From contig NC_057807.1 of assembly GCF_018294505.1 (NCBI RefSeq), forward strand, positions 171,965,498 through 172,029,497: a stretch of DNA of 64,000 nt, given 5' to 3'. Within the stretch, counting starts at the first letter, position 1, and every line of letters starts with the position of its first letter. Made by a program: the position numbers and the translations under genes. Shown here in pieces: positions 33,105 through 44,759 of the stretch. This stretch comes from Triticum aestivum. Taxonomy: Eukaryota > Streptophyta > Magnoliopsida > Poales > Poaceae. A model generated the notes under the pieces. The model was not told where the DNA came from and ran no database searches. It was given only the letters and a program-made list of their open reading frames with translations.

Positions 33105-36000
33105 GGTGGACGGTGGGGCCGGACCGAATCTGATTTCCCCAACAATTATCAGCAAGCTTCAGATAGCAGAGGAAGAACTAGAGGTTATAGGCACATTTCA
33201 AGGAGTCAACCCCGGTAGGTGTCATCCTAAAGGGAAGATTACGTTGCCAGTAACATTTGGGGCAGAGCTTAATTACCGGACTGAGAAGATTGTGTTTGAC
33301 GTAGTTGATCTCCCCCTATTGTACAATGGGATACTTGGACGCCCGGCCTTGGCTAAATTCGTCACGGCATCCCACTATGCCTACATCACCCTGAAGATGC
33401 CTGGGCCACTAGGAGTCCTCACCATCCCGTCAGATGAGAAAGATGCCATCATTTGTGTGGACAAGATGTACCGGAACGCGGTCGCAGCAAAGGTAGTGAT
33501 GACAGCAATTCCTGCCAAGGAAAACAAAGGGAAGAATAGGATTGTAGGACCTCCGGCAAAGAGTCCAGGAAGCATGCCCCCTCCGAGTGCACGACACCCA
33601 TAGACGATGTGCCGGACTGTTCCAACAGCAAGAGATCCAAGGTTGCTGCTCCACAAGTGAGAAAGGTTCCAACAGGGCTGGCTGGCGTTGGCGGTACTTT
33701 CACCATCAGCGCCACCCTCAATGACAAAAAGGAAAGCACGCTTGTTGCCTTCCTGCGGACGAATATCTATGTGTTTGCTTGGCAACCATCTGATATCCCT
33801 GGTGTTCCCAGGGAGGTAATCGAGCACCACCTTGCTGTATGCCCACACGCCAGACCTGTTAAGCAGAAAGTCCAGAAGTAGGCCTTGGAGAGGCAGCAGT
33901 TTATTGCATAAGAAATCAAGAAGCTTGAGGCAGCTGGTTTGGTCAGAGGAATGCTACATCCCACTTGGCTAGCAAACCCAGCAAGGGTCTGGAAGGAAAA
34001 CGAGAAGTGGAGGTTGTGCATCGATTTGACAGACCTCAACAAGGCTTGCCCGAAGGACCCGTTTCCCTTGTCGCGTATTGATCAGGTTGTGGATGCCACT
34101 TCAGGTTGTGATTTGCTCTCATTTCTGGATGCCTATTCTGGATACCACCAGATCTTCATGTCCAAAGAAGACAAGGAGAAGACATCATTCATCACTCCAT
34201 GTGGTACATACTGCTTTGTCCGCATGCCATTCAGATTAAAGAGTGTTGGTCCACCTTTGCAAGGGCAGTCCAGATTGGTTTTGAACCTTAGCTAAACAGA
34301 AAAATTGAGGCTTATATGGATGACATTGTGGTGAAAACCAAGGACAGAGCAAATCTCATTCAAGATTTGGAGGAGACGTTTGCAAATCTACGCAAGATCA
34401 ACTTGAAGCTAAACCCAGAGAAGTGTGTGTTTGGCGTCCCCTCCAGCAAGCTGCTTGGATACTTTGTGTCCCACAGGGGGATCAAAGCCAATCCCGACAA
34501 GATCAAGGCCATTGAGCAGATCCAAGCGCCAAGGACAGTCAAAGATCTGAGGCGCCTGACGGGATGTGTGGCCGCGCTAAGTAGATTCATCTCCAAGTCT
34601 GCCGAGCATGCCCTGCCGTTCTTCAAGATTTTCAAGAAGGCTGGTCCCAAGAAGTGGAGCCCTGAAGCAGACACATCTTTGCAAGAGTTGAAGACCTACC
34701 TATCCTCTGTGCCTACCCTGGTTGCACACAAAACTCAGGAGACGTTGTTGCTATACTTAGTGGCAACCAACCAAGTGGTCAGTGCAGCCTTGGTAGCACA
34801 GTGAGAAGTAGATGGGAAAGAGAGTGAGCAGAGGCTGGCATGGCCAGATAAGGATCAGGACAGCAGCAAGCACGCCAACACTGACAACCCCAAGGACGCG
34901 GCAAGGAAGAAAGTGGTGTAGTGCCTAGTGTACTTCGTCAGCTCCTTGTTGCAGGGGGCTAGGTCGAGGTACTCTGGCATGCAAAAGTTGATCTTTGGCC
35001 TCAAGGAAACTGCGCACTACTTCCAAGCCCATGAGATCACGGTTGTTACTCATTTCCCATTGCAACGAATACTCCGAAACCCAGAGGCTACCGGCAGAAT
35101 AGTGGAGTGGGCTTTGGAGCTATCCAACTTTGGTTTGAGATTTGAGTGCACATCAACTGTCTAGAGCAGGGCATAGGCAGAGTTTATTGCAGAATGAACG
35201 CCAACCCATGATGAGGAAGTGACAAAGACAGTTATCCTCGGCAAGGAATCCCCCCAAGAATGGATTTTTTATTTTGATTGTGCCTTTTCCCTGCAAGGTG
35301 TGGGGGCTGGCATGCTTCTTGTCGCCCCCTCCAGGGAGCACTTGAAGTACGTTGTCCAGATGCATTTTGCACGGGAAGAAGCAACCAACAATACAACATA
35401 ATATGAAGGGCTCCTTGCTGGGCTCAAAATTGCAGTAGAATTGGGAATTAAGAAGCTGATCATTCGAGGAGATTCACAGCTAGTGGTGCGGCAAGTTAAC
35501 AAGGATTATCAAAGTCCATTGATGGAGGCGTACATCAAGGAAGTCAGAAGATTGGAGGAGCACTTTGACGGATTACTAATAGAGCACATACCCCGTGCAG
35601 AAAACAACATAGCTGATGATCTGTCAAAGTGTGTTGCACTGAAGCTTCCTGTGGAACTACGGACTTTTGTTCTCCGTCTTACTTGGCCCTCCGTATCCCC
35701 AGCGACAATGGCCCGGAAGAGGAGAAAGTTGGACACCGGAAAGCCTCTCCCAGTAGAGCCGTCCGCTCCTAGCAGAGACCTTGCTGGAAACAACTCCTCA
35801 CAGCCTGTCGGACCACCCCCTCCTGCCGGGTCCATGGACCCCACGTATGAGGCTGGTGCTCCCGCGGCAGTGGAGTTGCCGCTAGTCCTCGTTGTCGAGC
35901 CACATGCTCCGACTTGGGCAAGGCACGTAGTCCTCTTCCTCCAAATCGGAGAGCTTCCTGGCGACAAGACGAAGCAAAAATCTCTAGTGCTAGTTGGTCG
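33060..36000 (+). pseudogene. Element C pol: protease, RT, RNase H, second RNase H (disrupted, truncated)
   Basis: Domains in order: protease with catalytic DGG at 33109-33117 and the flap-side GILGRPAL; a linker; reverse transcriptase from about 33900 (KWRLCIDLTDLNKACPKD, FLDAYSGYHQI) with the YMDD active site at 34313-34324; the first RNase H to about 35160; the second, plant-type RNase H about 35240-35670 (IFYFDCAF, GDSQLVVRQVN, IPRAENNIADDLSK), which places it in the Tat lineage. A spacer with FLQIGELPGD before integrase then breaks off near 35970. Stops are visible at 33602, 33881, about 34294, 34802, 35163 and 35400, with frameshifts near 34245 and elsewhere. The end coordinate is approximate because the sequence passes into element F. 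Confidence 0.8.
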
Positions 36001-36119
36001 CCGAAGTAGAATCCTTGGTGTACCTTGTCTTGCCGGTCTTCAGTTGAGGAGAGAGGGATGAGAGGGAAAAGCATCATAGATGGGGGGATGCTTAAAGGGG
36101 GTTCTATAGTGTAGGTGCA

Positions 36120-36388
36120 AACAAACACGTGCCAAAAAGGCCACACACAATTTCATTAAGATAAGATAGGTGATATAGTCACATACATGATGCCTAAGGC
36201 AAAAGTGCAACTTATATCAAAACACAAACAGATAAGAACAAGAAACACTCAACATGGTTTCATTTGAACCATCATATGGACTCGACTGCGCATAGGGGGT
36301 ACACGACCCATCCTACCCCAGGGGTCCTCAGATTCAGTAGTCATGCTTGCTTCATCACTTTGAGAGAAAGGCGTTCGGTCTTCAGCTT
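36120..36388 (-). other. Element F spacer after upstream ORF
   Basis: Non-coding stretch corresponding to 12387-12727 in element E. No feature is seen. Confidence 0.4.
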
Positions 36389-37260
36389 CTAGGTTCTCCT
36401 GGGTGCCAATGGACATGCGATAGTCGGCTGCTTGTTGGGACACATCCTATTAATATGCTCGAGTTCACCACACCCGTGACATGTGACGGAAGCAAAAGGG
36501 TTGCTATTCAGTCTTGGGTATTGTCGTCGGGGGCCTAACGATGATCCTCTATGAGGTGGATATGGAAATCCATTCCTATGCCTTTTGCGTGGGGTTTGGT
36601 TGCGAGCTTTCTGAAGTTCCTTGATTTGTTGCTCCTGATTAAAAATGTGGGCTTCTAGGGCAGTGATTTGTTGTTCTTGCTCGACCACCTTCTTCTTCTC
36701 GAGGCAGTGGAGGTGCAGAAGTGAAGGGAGATCTTGGCGAGCCTTGAAAAATGCTTCGGTAAGGTGGCGTAGAAGGTAGTCTCCTGCATTGACAAAATGG
36801 ATCTGGTACTTGAGGGTTGGATCCTCGTCTTCTGGGGAAATCATCACTTGAGTCGGAGTTCCAAATCCGCTCTTTCCAGGCAGGTAGCGGGTGGCATGTT
36901 CTTCTTTCATTTCTGGAAGGAGGTCTCGAAGACGGAGGAGTGCTTTGTATGCCACTTGCTGAATGGCTAGGTCTCTTGTTGGCATAGGTGGTCCAACGAA
37001 GAACCACCCCTGAGGTGAGGTCTTGGCAGGCACAAAAACCTTAGCGTAGAACTCCTTCTCGAACACATCATTTTCTAGTTCGTGCAGGGTGTATACGGGC
37101 AGCAAGGGATAGTGGCATTGTTGGAGGCAATCTTCTTAGGAGTGATGGAAATCCTGTCGTAAGGAGTCTCAAGGGGGCGACGGCCATCTACAAAAGTTGA
37201 ATAGGAGGGGTCAATACTAAAAATACCCCTCAGTTTTGGGAATCTCAGAAAAAAAGGCAA
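36389..37260 (-). pseudogene. Element F upstream ORF with zinc knuckle (frameshifted)
   Basis: A frame of 238 codons at 37105-36389 continues an N-terminal part in another frame (37260-37075), so one indel near 37085-37105 split it. It corresponds in place and pattern to the intact upstream ORF of element E: a PxYTxxE motif, beta strands (EFYAKVFVPAK), then a helix DLAIQQVAYKALLRLRDLL and a RYLPG motif (RYMPG in E). It differs by a long coiled coil (EKKKVVEQEQQITALEAHI) and a CX2CX4HX4C zinc knuckle (CHGCGELEHINRMC) near the end, suggesting nucleic-acid binding. The function of the family is unknown. Confidence 0.65.
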
Positions 37261-37330
37261 GGTATAGGTGGGTTTGATGATTTGTGTTATCCTAACTAAC
37301 GACCATGCTAACTAAGGCTTCCTACAGTCA

Positions 37331-37347
37331 GGATGGCTTTGATACCA
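37331..37347 (-). other. Primer-binding site of element F (initiator tRNA-Met type)
   Basis: Minus-strand TGGTATCAAAGCCATCC, four bases from the LTR edge, one base from the canonical TGGTATCAGAGCC. Confidence 0.75.
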
Positions 37348-37351
37348 GCTC

Positions 37352-39690
37352 TGTGGGACCCCGACTCATAAGTCATGATCACCGAATGCATGTGTATAGT
37401 GATCCCAGAGATTAATGCTCACTGAACACACAGAAGCTGAATAACAAGAGTCTTACATCCATACATACCGTCTTACACAAATTATGACCATTATGGTCAA
37501 GTCTTACATAGATAAAGCCACAGGGGCTGAATACCAAATAACCTTAAGCAGCGGAAATCTTCGTCGATAAGTAGAACCCATCCATATGCCTTAACCCTAC
37601 AGGCATTCTGACTGGGAAACGTCCAAGTTCGCATGCTCGTCTCCGAAGAACTCTTCTTCGAACTCCTGTTCTATCATGCCTGGCCAATTAAATAACCAGT
37701 GGCAAGCCAATGAGTACTTTGAATGTACTCGCAAGCAACCCATGTTTTGGCTCAAGATACAACAATGCATGACATAGGTAAATTTTTGCAGAAAGCTAAT
37801 TTTGTTGTGCTATGACATGTTCAATAACTGGCAAATCATGCCTCGTATAAATTCAAGTAACCATATGGATTGGTTACCTATATCAACATAAAGGTAGTGA
37901 GCTCCAACCCAACTCAATCATGTCAAGTCCTTTGATTGGACCCAAGTAGTTCTTCCCACACACACGCACACTAATTTTTAAACAAGTGGACGTAGCCCAA
38001 GAGTGGTTACCCAACTGTCCTTGACCGTGGACACGGCTATTCAAATAGTTTGACACTCTGCAGAGGTTGCACACTTTACCCACAAGATCCGGGGAACTTC
38101 CGTATCATCCACGACCCGTGGTACCTCAAGTACCCGGGGTAAGCACCCGATCACTATCTTTACCTAGACGACACTAACAAGGAGTCCATTCGTTGCTCCG
38201 TACCCTCACGATGTACATCATACGAGACTCACTCGAGATCGTAACATCTGAGAGGGGACGCAATGGTGTATCCGGTGCCCTGTAAAAACATTCATGGCCG
38301 CCCTACCTGGCACGACCCCGTCCCGAGAGAGAGCACCAACTCTCCCCCGTCACTAGTAATGCAGCCTCCAAGCTAGTATCGGCCTAGGTAATCAATAATG
38401 CCCTTTCGCATATAAGGGTAGAGTGGTTGCGCATGTAAGGTTGGAATAACAGTCGCAACTTAAACCAATCCATTTTGGAAACAACACACACACTTGCCTC
38501 GGTACACCACTTCGTCATCAAGTGGTTACCCAACTCATTATCTCCCTCGGGCATAAGTGGCACCTGATGGGGTCTTCAAAAAGTTTTTGAAAACAATCTT
38601 GCTTCAATCACCATGCATATACCCATCCCCTTTTTTGTAGCAACTACATTAGCATCCTATCTACTTCCACCAGCATAACCCTCATAGAAAGGTAGGGTCA
38701 TGCATCATGCAAGTGTCAACGAGAAAAGCAACGGAGGCAAACCATCTCAAGTGGTCACCATTTTATCATCACTTCGATGCCAGCAATAAAAGTGCCATAT
38801 GACATGCATAAAAAGGGTTTCTTAGACATGGTCAAAGGGCTGCTTGCCTGGCTCAGCAAAGTCTTCTGGGTCTTCAAAGTCTTCTGGTCCAACTCCTTCG
38901 TCAGCAACGCAATCTATCGTCGCAAAATAATAACGAGAAAAATAAGGCAATAATAAAACAGAAAAACCAAAGTGCTCAGAAAAAATGTCAACTTATTTTT
39001 GTTAAATACTAGGGTGAAAACTAAGAAGGGAAAATTTCCTAGTTATGGATTTGGAGCTGTGGAATAGGACAAATGGATTTTCAGAGGGGAATATAAATGC
39101 TCAAATTTGAATTTAAATTTGATCAGTGCAGAAAAGTTTGATGTATATTTATGAAAGTTACACCATTAAATAGGTGGGATTTTTTGAAAAATATGGGAGT
39201 TGGAATTATTGCATTTGGATGAATATTTAATCCTGTGGATTTTTTTGGAAAAGTTACAGAAAAAGAAAAGGAAAAAAGCCACTATGCAATTGGGCCAAAA
39301 CAGCCGCAGCGCACAGGCCCAGAGGCGATTTGGCCCAGGCGAGCCGAGCAGCGCGCGCACGCGCCAGGTTTAAACCTGACGGGCGGGGCCCAGCTGCCAG
39401 TGGGAGAGAGAGGGGGGGGGAGAGAGGTGAGGATGACAGGTGGGGCCCGCCTGTCATCTCTGACCTCGCGACCAGAGGGCCGGCGTGCTCACCGGCGGCG
39501 GAGCAGGGCACGGCGGGGTGAGATGTTGGCACTGTTGGACTCAGCGTGGAGTCGCCATTCGGATGGTGGTGGTGGACGTCACCGGACTTGCCTAGTTCGC
39601 CGGCGACGAGGAAGCACGGCGGAGGTGCGTCGGGCAGTGGTCGTTCCGGTCGACTCCGGCTGCAAACGAAGGGGAAAAGGAGGGGGAAGG
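37352..39690 (-). repeat. Element F 5' LTR, inner part
   Basis: Begins TGTGGGACCCCGACTC. It includes a GC-rich block at about 39300-39690, comparable to the GC-rich block in E's LTR, and is interrupted at 39690 by element G. No gene is seen in this 2.3 kb. Confidence 0.8.
39686..39690. repeat. Target-site duplication of element G, left copy
   Basis: GAAGG, repeated exactly at 58655-58659. Confidence 0.95.
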
Positions 39691-40231
39691 TGAGGGAGTC
39701 CTGGATTAGGGGGTATCCGGACAGCCGGACTGGGTACAACGTCCGGACTATCGAAGCGTGAAGATACAAGACTCAAGACTTCGGCCCGTGTTCGGATGGG
39801 ACTCAGACTATCGAAGCGTGAAGATACAAGACTCAAGACTTCGGCCCGTGTTCGGATGGGACTCTCCTTTGCGTGGAAGACAAGCTTGGCGATCCGGATA
39901 TTGTGTTTCCTTCCTTGTAACCGACTCCATGTAAACCCTAGCCCTCTCCGTGTCTATATAAACCGGAGAGGTTGGTCCTTATAAGGCCGATCCCAATTAC
40001 AATCATACCATCATAGGCTAGCTCTTAGGGTTTAGCCTCTACGATCTCGTGGTAGATCTACTCTTGTACTACCCATACCTTCAATATTAATCAAGCAGGA
40101 AGTAGGGTTTTACCTCCATCGAGAGGGCCCGAACCTGGGTAAACATTTGTGTCCCTTGCTTCCTGTTACCATCGGCCTAGACGCACAGATCTGGACCCCC
40201 TACCTGAGATCCGCCGGTTTTGACACCGACA
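39691..40231 (+). repeat. Element G 5' LTR
   Basis: Begins TGAGGGAGTCC and ends GACACCGACA. A TATA box (TCTATATAAAC) lies near 39955. It has a 60-bp tandem duplication absent from the 3' LTR. Confidence 0.9.
39745..39864 (+). repeat. 60-bp tandem duplication in the element G 5' LTR
   Basis: ACTATCGAAGCGTGAAGATA starts at both 39748 and 39808; the two 60-bp units are nearly identical. The 3' LTR has one unit, which explains the length difference between the LTRs. Confidence 0.9.
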
Positions 40232-40278
40232 TTGGTTCTTTCATTGAGAGTTCCTCTGTGTCGTCGCTGCAGGGCTTG

Positions 40279-42562
40279 ATGGCGCCTCCAATCATCAACT
40301 ACACGGTCCAGGGGGAGACTTTTCTCCCTGAACGGATCTTCGTGTTCGGCGGCTTCGCACTGCGGGCCAATTTTCTTGGCCATCTGGAGCATATCGATAG
40401 ATACGCCCCCGGCCACCAGGTCAGGTTCGAAAACTTGAACTACACAACGGATCTTCGCGGAGACTTGATCTTCGATGGATTTGGGCCTGCGCCAGGAGCG
40501 CCGAACAGTCATGACGAGCATGGCTTAAACCTGCTGTCGGACAAAGCTCGGGATATCACCCCTGCAGTAGCCTTGGATCTAAATCCGGAGCAAGTTGCGT
40601 TGCCTAAGGACGGAGGGGTGGACCTCGCCCTGCAGGCCGCACACTCATCGGCGGTGGAGCTGAATACAGGTCTCACCTCTATGGAGGCCTGTCACCCCGG
40701 GCCCCTGGACTCATATCCAGTTGTTGGTTTTGGTCCGCACACCCTCGAGCTAGTCGAGCCAGGTTGGGCTCCGGTAATGGAGTTTACCGCTGCGGACATC
40801 TTCTAGCACTCGCCCTTTGGCGACATGCTGAACTCACTAAAGTCTCTCTCTTTGTAAGGAGGCTCTGGGCCGAACTATGTCCGGCTTGAGTGGGAAGCAG
40901 GCGACGAAGGAATCCGCTACCCACCCACCACCCACTTCATTGCCACGGTCGATGATCTAACCAACGTGCTTGACTTCGACTACGAAGACTTCGACGGTAT
41001 GGACGACGATGCAGGAGAATTACAGGAGCCACCGCTCACAGGGCAGTGGACGGCCACCTCCTCATATGATATATACATGGTGGACACTACAAAGTAAACC
41101 AATGGCGACGAGGCAACGGAGGATAACCCCTCAGGGAGAAAAGCAAAGCATGGGCGTCGTCGGTGCCGCTCCAAGCCCCGCCACAGCAATACCAGCCCCG
41201 AAGACAAAAGCAATCCGGATGGTGCCGAAGAGGAATACAACCCTGACCAGCCCGCCTTTGAGCAGGCCGAACAGGAAGATGAGCAGGTCAACCCAGACGA
41301 ACAGGCGACTGACGGATACCCAGAGGAGGACAACTATATGCCCCCCTCCGAAGACGAGATTAGCCTCGGCGATGACGAGTTCAGCGTGCCCGAGGATCCC
41401 GTGGAGCAGGAGCGCTTCAAGTGCCGGCTTATTGCCACTCCGAGGAGCCTGAAGAAGAAGCAGCAGCAACTCCAGGCTGATCAAGACTTGCTCATAGATA
41501 GATGGACTGAAGTCCTGGCAGCCGAGGAATACAGACTCGAGCGCCAAGCGGCTGACCGGCCACCACGTGGCCGCGATAAAACAGGATATCAACCCGAATA
41601 CCAGCCCGCACCCCCATGCCAATACAATACGGCCTGGGGCAACAGGCAAGCCTGCAAGATATACTGGAAACAAAGCAGGACAGCCAAGATCGATCTACGG
41701 ATCGCAGGGGCACGCCCTAGCGCGCGACGATGACCGTCATGCCAGATACATCATCAACAAGTCCGGCCGGGCCGAACACAGCAACCCAGACCAATTCGAA
41801 CTGCGTAGCCACATAGCCCGGCACAGAGGCGCCACACACCCCCTCTGCTTCACTGACGAAGTGATGGATCACGAATTCCCAAAAGGGTTCAAACCCGTAA
41901 ACATCGAATCATACGATGGCACAACAGACCCTGCAGTATGGATCGAAGATTTCCTTCTCCATATTCACATGGCCCGCGGAGATGATCTACACGCCATCAA
42001 GTACCTTCCACTTAAGCTCAAAGGACCAGCCCGGCACTGGCTAAATAGCCTGCCAGCAAATTCCATTGGCAGTTGGGAAAACCTAGAAGACGCATTCCTC
42101 AACAACTTCCAGGGCACATATGTGCGACCACCGGATGCTGATGACCTGAGCCACATTACTCAACAGCCTGGAGAGTCAGCCATGAAATTCTGGACTCGGT
42201 TCCGAACCAAAAAGAACCAAATAGTCGATTGTCCGGACGCCGAAGCACTAGCGGCTTTTAAGCATAATATCCGTGACGAGTGGCTCGCTCGACACCTCGG
42301 CCAAGAAAAACCCAAGTCCATGGTAGCTCTCAAAACACTAATGACCCGCTTTTGCACGGGCGAGGACAGCTGGCTGGCTCGCAGCGGCACCACGCCACAT
42401 TCCGGCACCTCGGACGACCGCGATACTAACGGCAAGCCACGGCGTAACAGACATAAGCGACGGAACAACGACGACAGCACTGAAGACACGGCAGTCAATG
42501 CCGGATTCAGCGGATCCAAGTCCGGTCAGCGGAAGAAGCCATTCAAAAGAAATAATCAGTGA
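40279..42562 (+). pseudogene. Element G gag (disrupted)
   Basis: ATG 40279 opens a 175-codon N-terminal part ending at a stop at 40804-40806. Further parts lie in shifted frames: an acidic region (about 41160-41450), a coiled-coil/basic region (41440-41730), and the capsid core at about 41740-42330 (EFPKGFKPVNIESYDGTTDP, PARHWLNSLPANSIGSWENL, LSHITQQPGESAMKFWTRF). The end is basic (RRNRHKRRNN, GQRKKPFKRNNQ), as in nucleocapsid tails without a clear zinc knuckle. Stops at 40804 and about 41096 and frameshifts near 41100 and 41700 disable it. Confidence 0.75.
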
Positions 42563-42677
42563 TCGTCCAGTCTGGACCGCATACTGTAGCGCTCGGGCCA
42601 AAGTCATGGCACCCCGGACAAGCCAGCCAACCACACCAATAGAGACTGCTGGGTCTTCAAACAGGACGACAAAATAA

Positions 42678-43403
42678 ATGCCGAAAACAAGGACAAGGTG
42701 CTGCATAGCGACGATGACGAAGAGCCCCGGCGTCCAAACACGGGGGGACAAACGAAATCCCCCCCTGGTGAAAATGGTCAACATGATCTACGCCACTCAC
42801 ATCCCCAAGCGGAAACGGAAGCGGGCACTACGGGACGTCTACGCAATGGAGCCAGTCGCCCCCAAGTTCAACCCATGGTTAGCTTGTCCGATCACCTTTG
42901 ATCGCAGGGATCATCCTACTAGCATCCGTCACGGCTGCTCAGCCGCATTGGTCTTAGACCCAATCATCAATGGATTTCACCTCACGCGAGTCCTGATGGA
43001 CGGTGGCAGCAGCCTGAACCTGCTTTATCAGGACACAGTGCGCAAAATGGGCATTGACCCTTCAAGGAGCAAGCCCACCAAAACCACCTTTAAAGGTGTA
43101 AACCCTGGAGTAGAGGCCCGCTGTATGGGCTCCATAACATTGGAAGTGGTCTTCGGATCTCCGGACAACTTCCGAAGCAAAGAATTAGTCTTCGATATCG
43201 TCCCTTTCCGTAGTGGTTACCATGCACTGCTCGGACGAACCACATTCGCTAGATTCAATGCAGTACCACACTATGCATATCTCATGCTCAAGATGCCAGG
43301 CCCGCGCGGGGTCATAACAGTCAACAGAAACATGGACCACTCTCTCCATACAGAAGAGCATAATGCAGCCCTCGCGGCAGAAGTACAACGCGGCCTACTC
43401 TGA
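42678..43403 (+). CDS. Element G aspartic protease region
   Basis: An open frame of 241 codons with a retroviral-type protease: catalytic DGG at 42999-43007 (VLMDGGSSLNLLY), KTTFKGVNPG, the second-strand motif FDIVPFRSGYHALLGRTTF, and the KMPGPRGVITV end that in Tat elements leads into pol. It stops at 43401-43403 with no RT after it. The upstream part (PVAPKFNPWLACPITFDRRD) is the usual gag-protease linker. It would cleave Gag in the virus-like particle. Confidence 0.8.
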   Translation: MPKTRTRCCIATMTKSPGVQTRGDKRNPPLVKMVNMIYATHIPKRKRKRALRDVYAMEPVAPKFNPWLACPITFDRRDHPTSIRHGCSAALVLDPIINGFHLTRVLMDGGSSLNLLYQDTVRKMGIDPSRSKPTKTTFKGVNPGVEARCMGSITLEVVFGSPDNFRSKELVFDIVPFRSGYHALLGRTTFARFNAVPHYAYLMLKMPGPRGVITVNRNMDHSLHTEEHNAALAAEVQRGLL

Positions 43404-44759
43404 CAAACCAATCCGGCAACAACAACTTCGAGCACCGTCAAGAGAGTCCGGAGCACCCCGCAACAGGACCATCAAGCACGCCAAGAGCGCGACTAGCAGT
43501 ACGGCCTCCGCTCAAGCCCCACCGAAGCAGCATTCGTGCCACGCGTACACAAATACGAATTCAAGATACCATGGGCGTAGGCGGAGGCGCAACAACGACT
43601 CAGTAAATAGTGCGGGTAACCACTACATACCTTCATAACCCTTCCCTTTTACCTTTCAGGACATTGCTTTAGTGTAGCCTCTTCAGAAGAGCCAGATTGT
43701 CGGACTTACGTAGGAGAGAAAACCAAGGAGGCAATAGGCGTTGCGCACAGAAGGAAATACCCAGGTGGAATCTATTTACGATCGTTATACCTGTTTTATC
43801 TATCTGTACACAGCCTGCCCCTTGATAGGACATGTCAAATAGTCCTATTTATCTCCGCTTAATGCATCTATTGTAAACATACGCTTAAACGTATTATTCA
43901 TCAATGGGAGATCATATATAGTGTCGGCTTATTATTCTTATTTGAGCATTTTTTTCTCATAAAAGTTTATCTGATATTGCATCCGTACACCTTGGTACGG
44001 TCAGTTTGCCAGGGGCTTCTTCCAGCGCCCCATAATACGGCAAGACTAAGTCCAAACACTTTCAACAGTGCGGCACCCAAACTTATAGCACTATATGCAT
44101 CAGCTCCGAATCATGTCTTGGGTCTACAGTTGGATTAGCCCGGCTCCCTTGTTTTGGTACCTTACGTTCTGTTATATCGGCTAAGGTAGCGCATGGAGAA
44201 CTACTCGATTGTGTCCCAGTTCTACCGGACGAGCACCTCAGTAGTGAAAGCCGAAAACTGGCCGGCATGATGTGGCGAGAGCTGGTCGCTGTTCGAGAGG
44301 TCTTAAAATTCTTAAAGATTTTCCGCTTTAGGCGATAAATCGGCTTCGTCCGATCTAGGCATGTATAGCACCCCAATTCGGCCCTTCGGATTCTAGGGGC
44401 TTCGCCGAAATTTAAAATTGTAGACTTCTATGGCCAAGTGAAAGTTATAAAGCCGCATAGTCTGATTGCCTTGTTCTCTGCACCGGACACCTCCTTAAGG
44501 GACCAAACATTTGGATAAAGAGTGTTCGGGTTTTCCACGAACACCCCATTACTAGTTACGCGGGGGCGGAAGCCGACGATTGGCCTACTTTCAGAATTTT
44601 ATAAACAGCCGCACAGAAGGTAATATTTTAAATCAAACAGTGCTACATAGCACAAGTAAATTTGTCTTTAAATTACAATAGCGGCAGAGGTACATTTAGT
44701 CAAAGATCTTGTCCTTGGTACACTCATCAGCCACGAGACGGGCGCCCTTCATAACACCA
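43404..44759 (+). other. Element G non-coding region
   Basis: About 1.35 kb where pol would be expected. No pol similarity in any frame. It contains the 3' flank of the antisense gene. Confidence 0.6.

Noticed and set aside
38100..39690. Possible host gene in the GC-rich part of F's LTR
   Set aside because: The ORFs are low-complexity Arg/Gly/Pro stretches without splice structure, and E's LTR has a comparable GC-rich block in the same relative place.
40177..41673. Minus-strand ORFs of 114-180 aa opposite G's gag
   Set aside because: Frame shadows of the gag region. They lack splice sites and motifs, unlike the true antisense gene further right.
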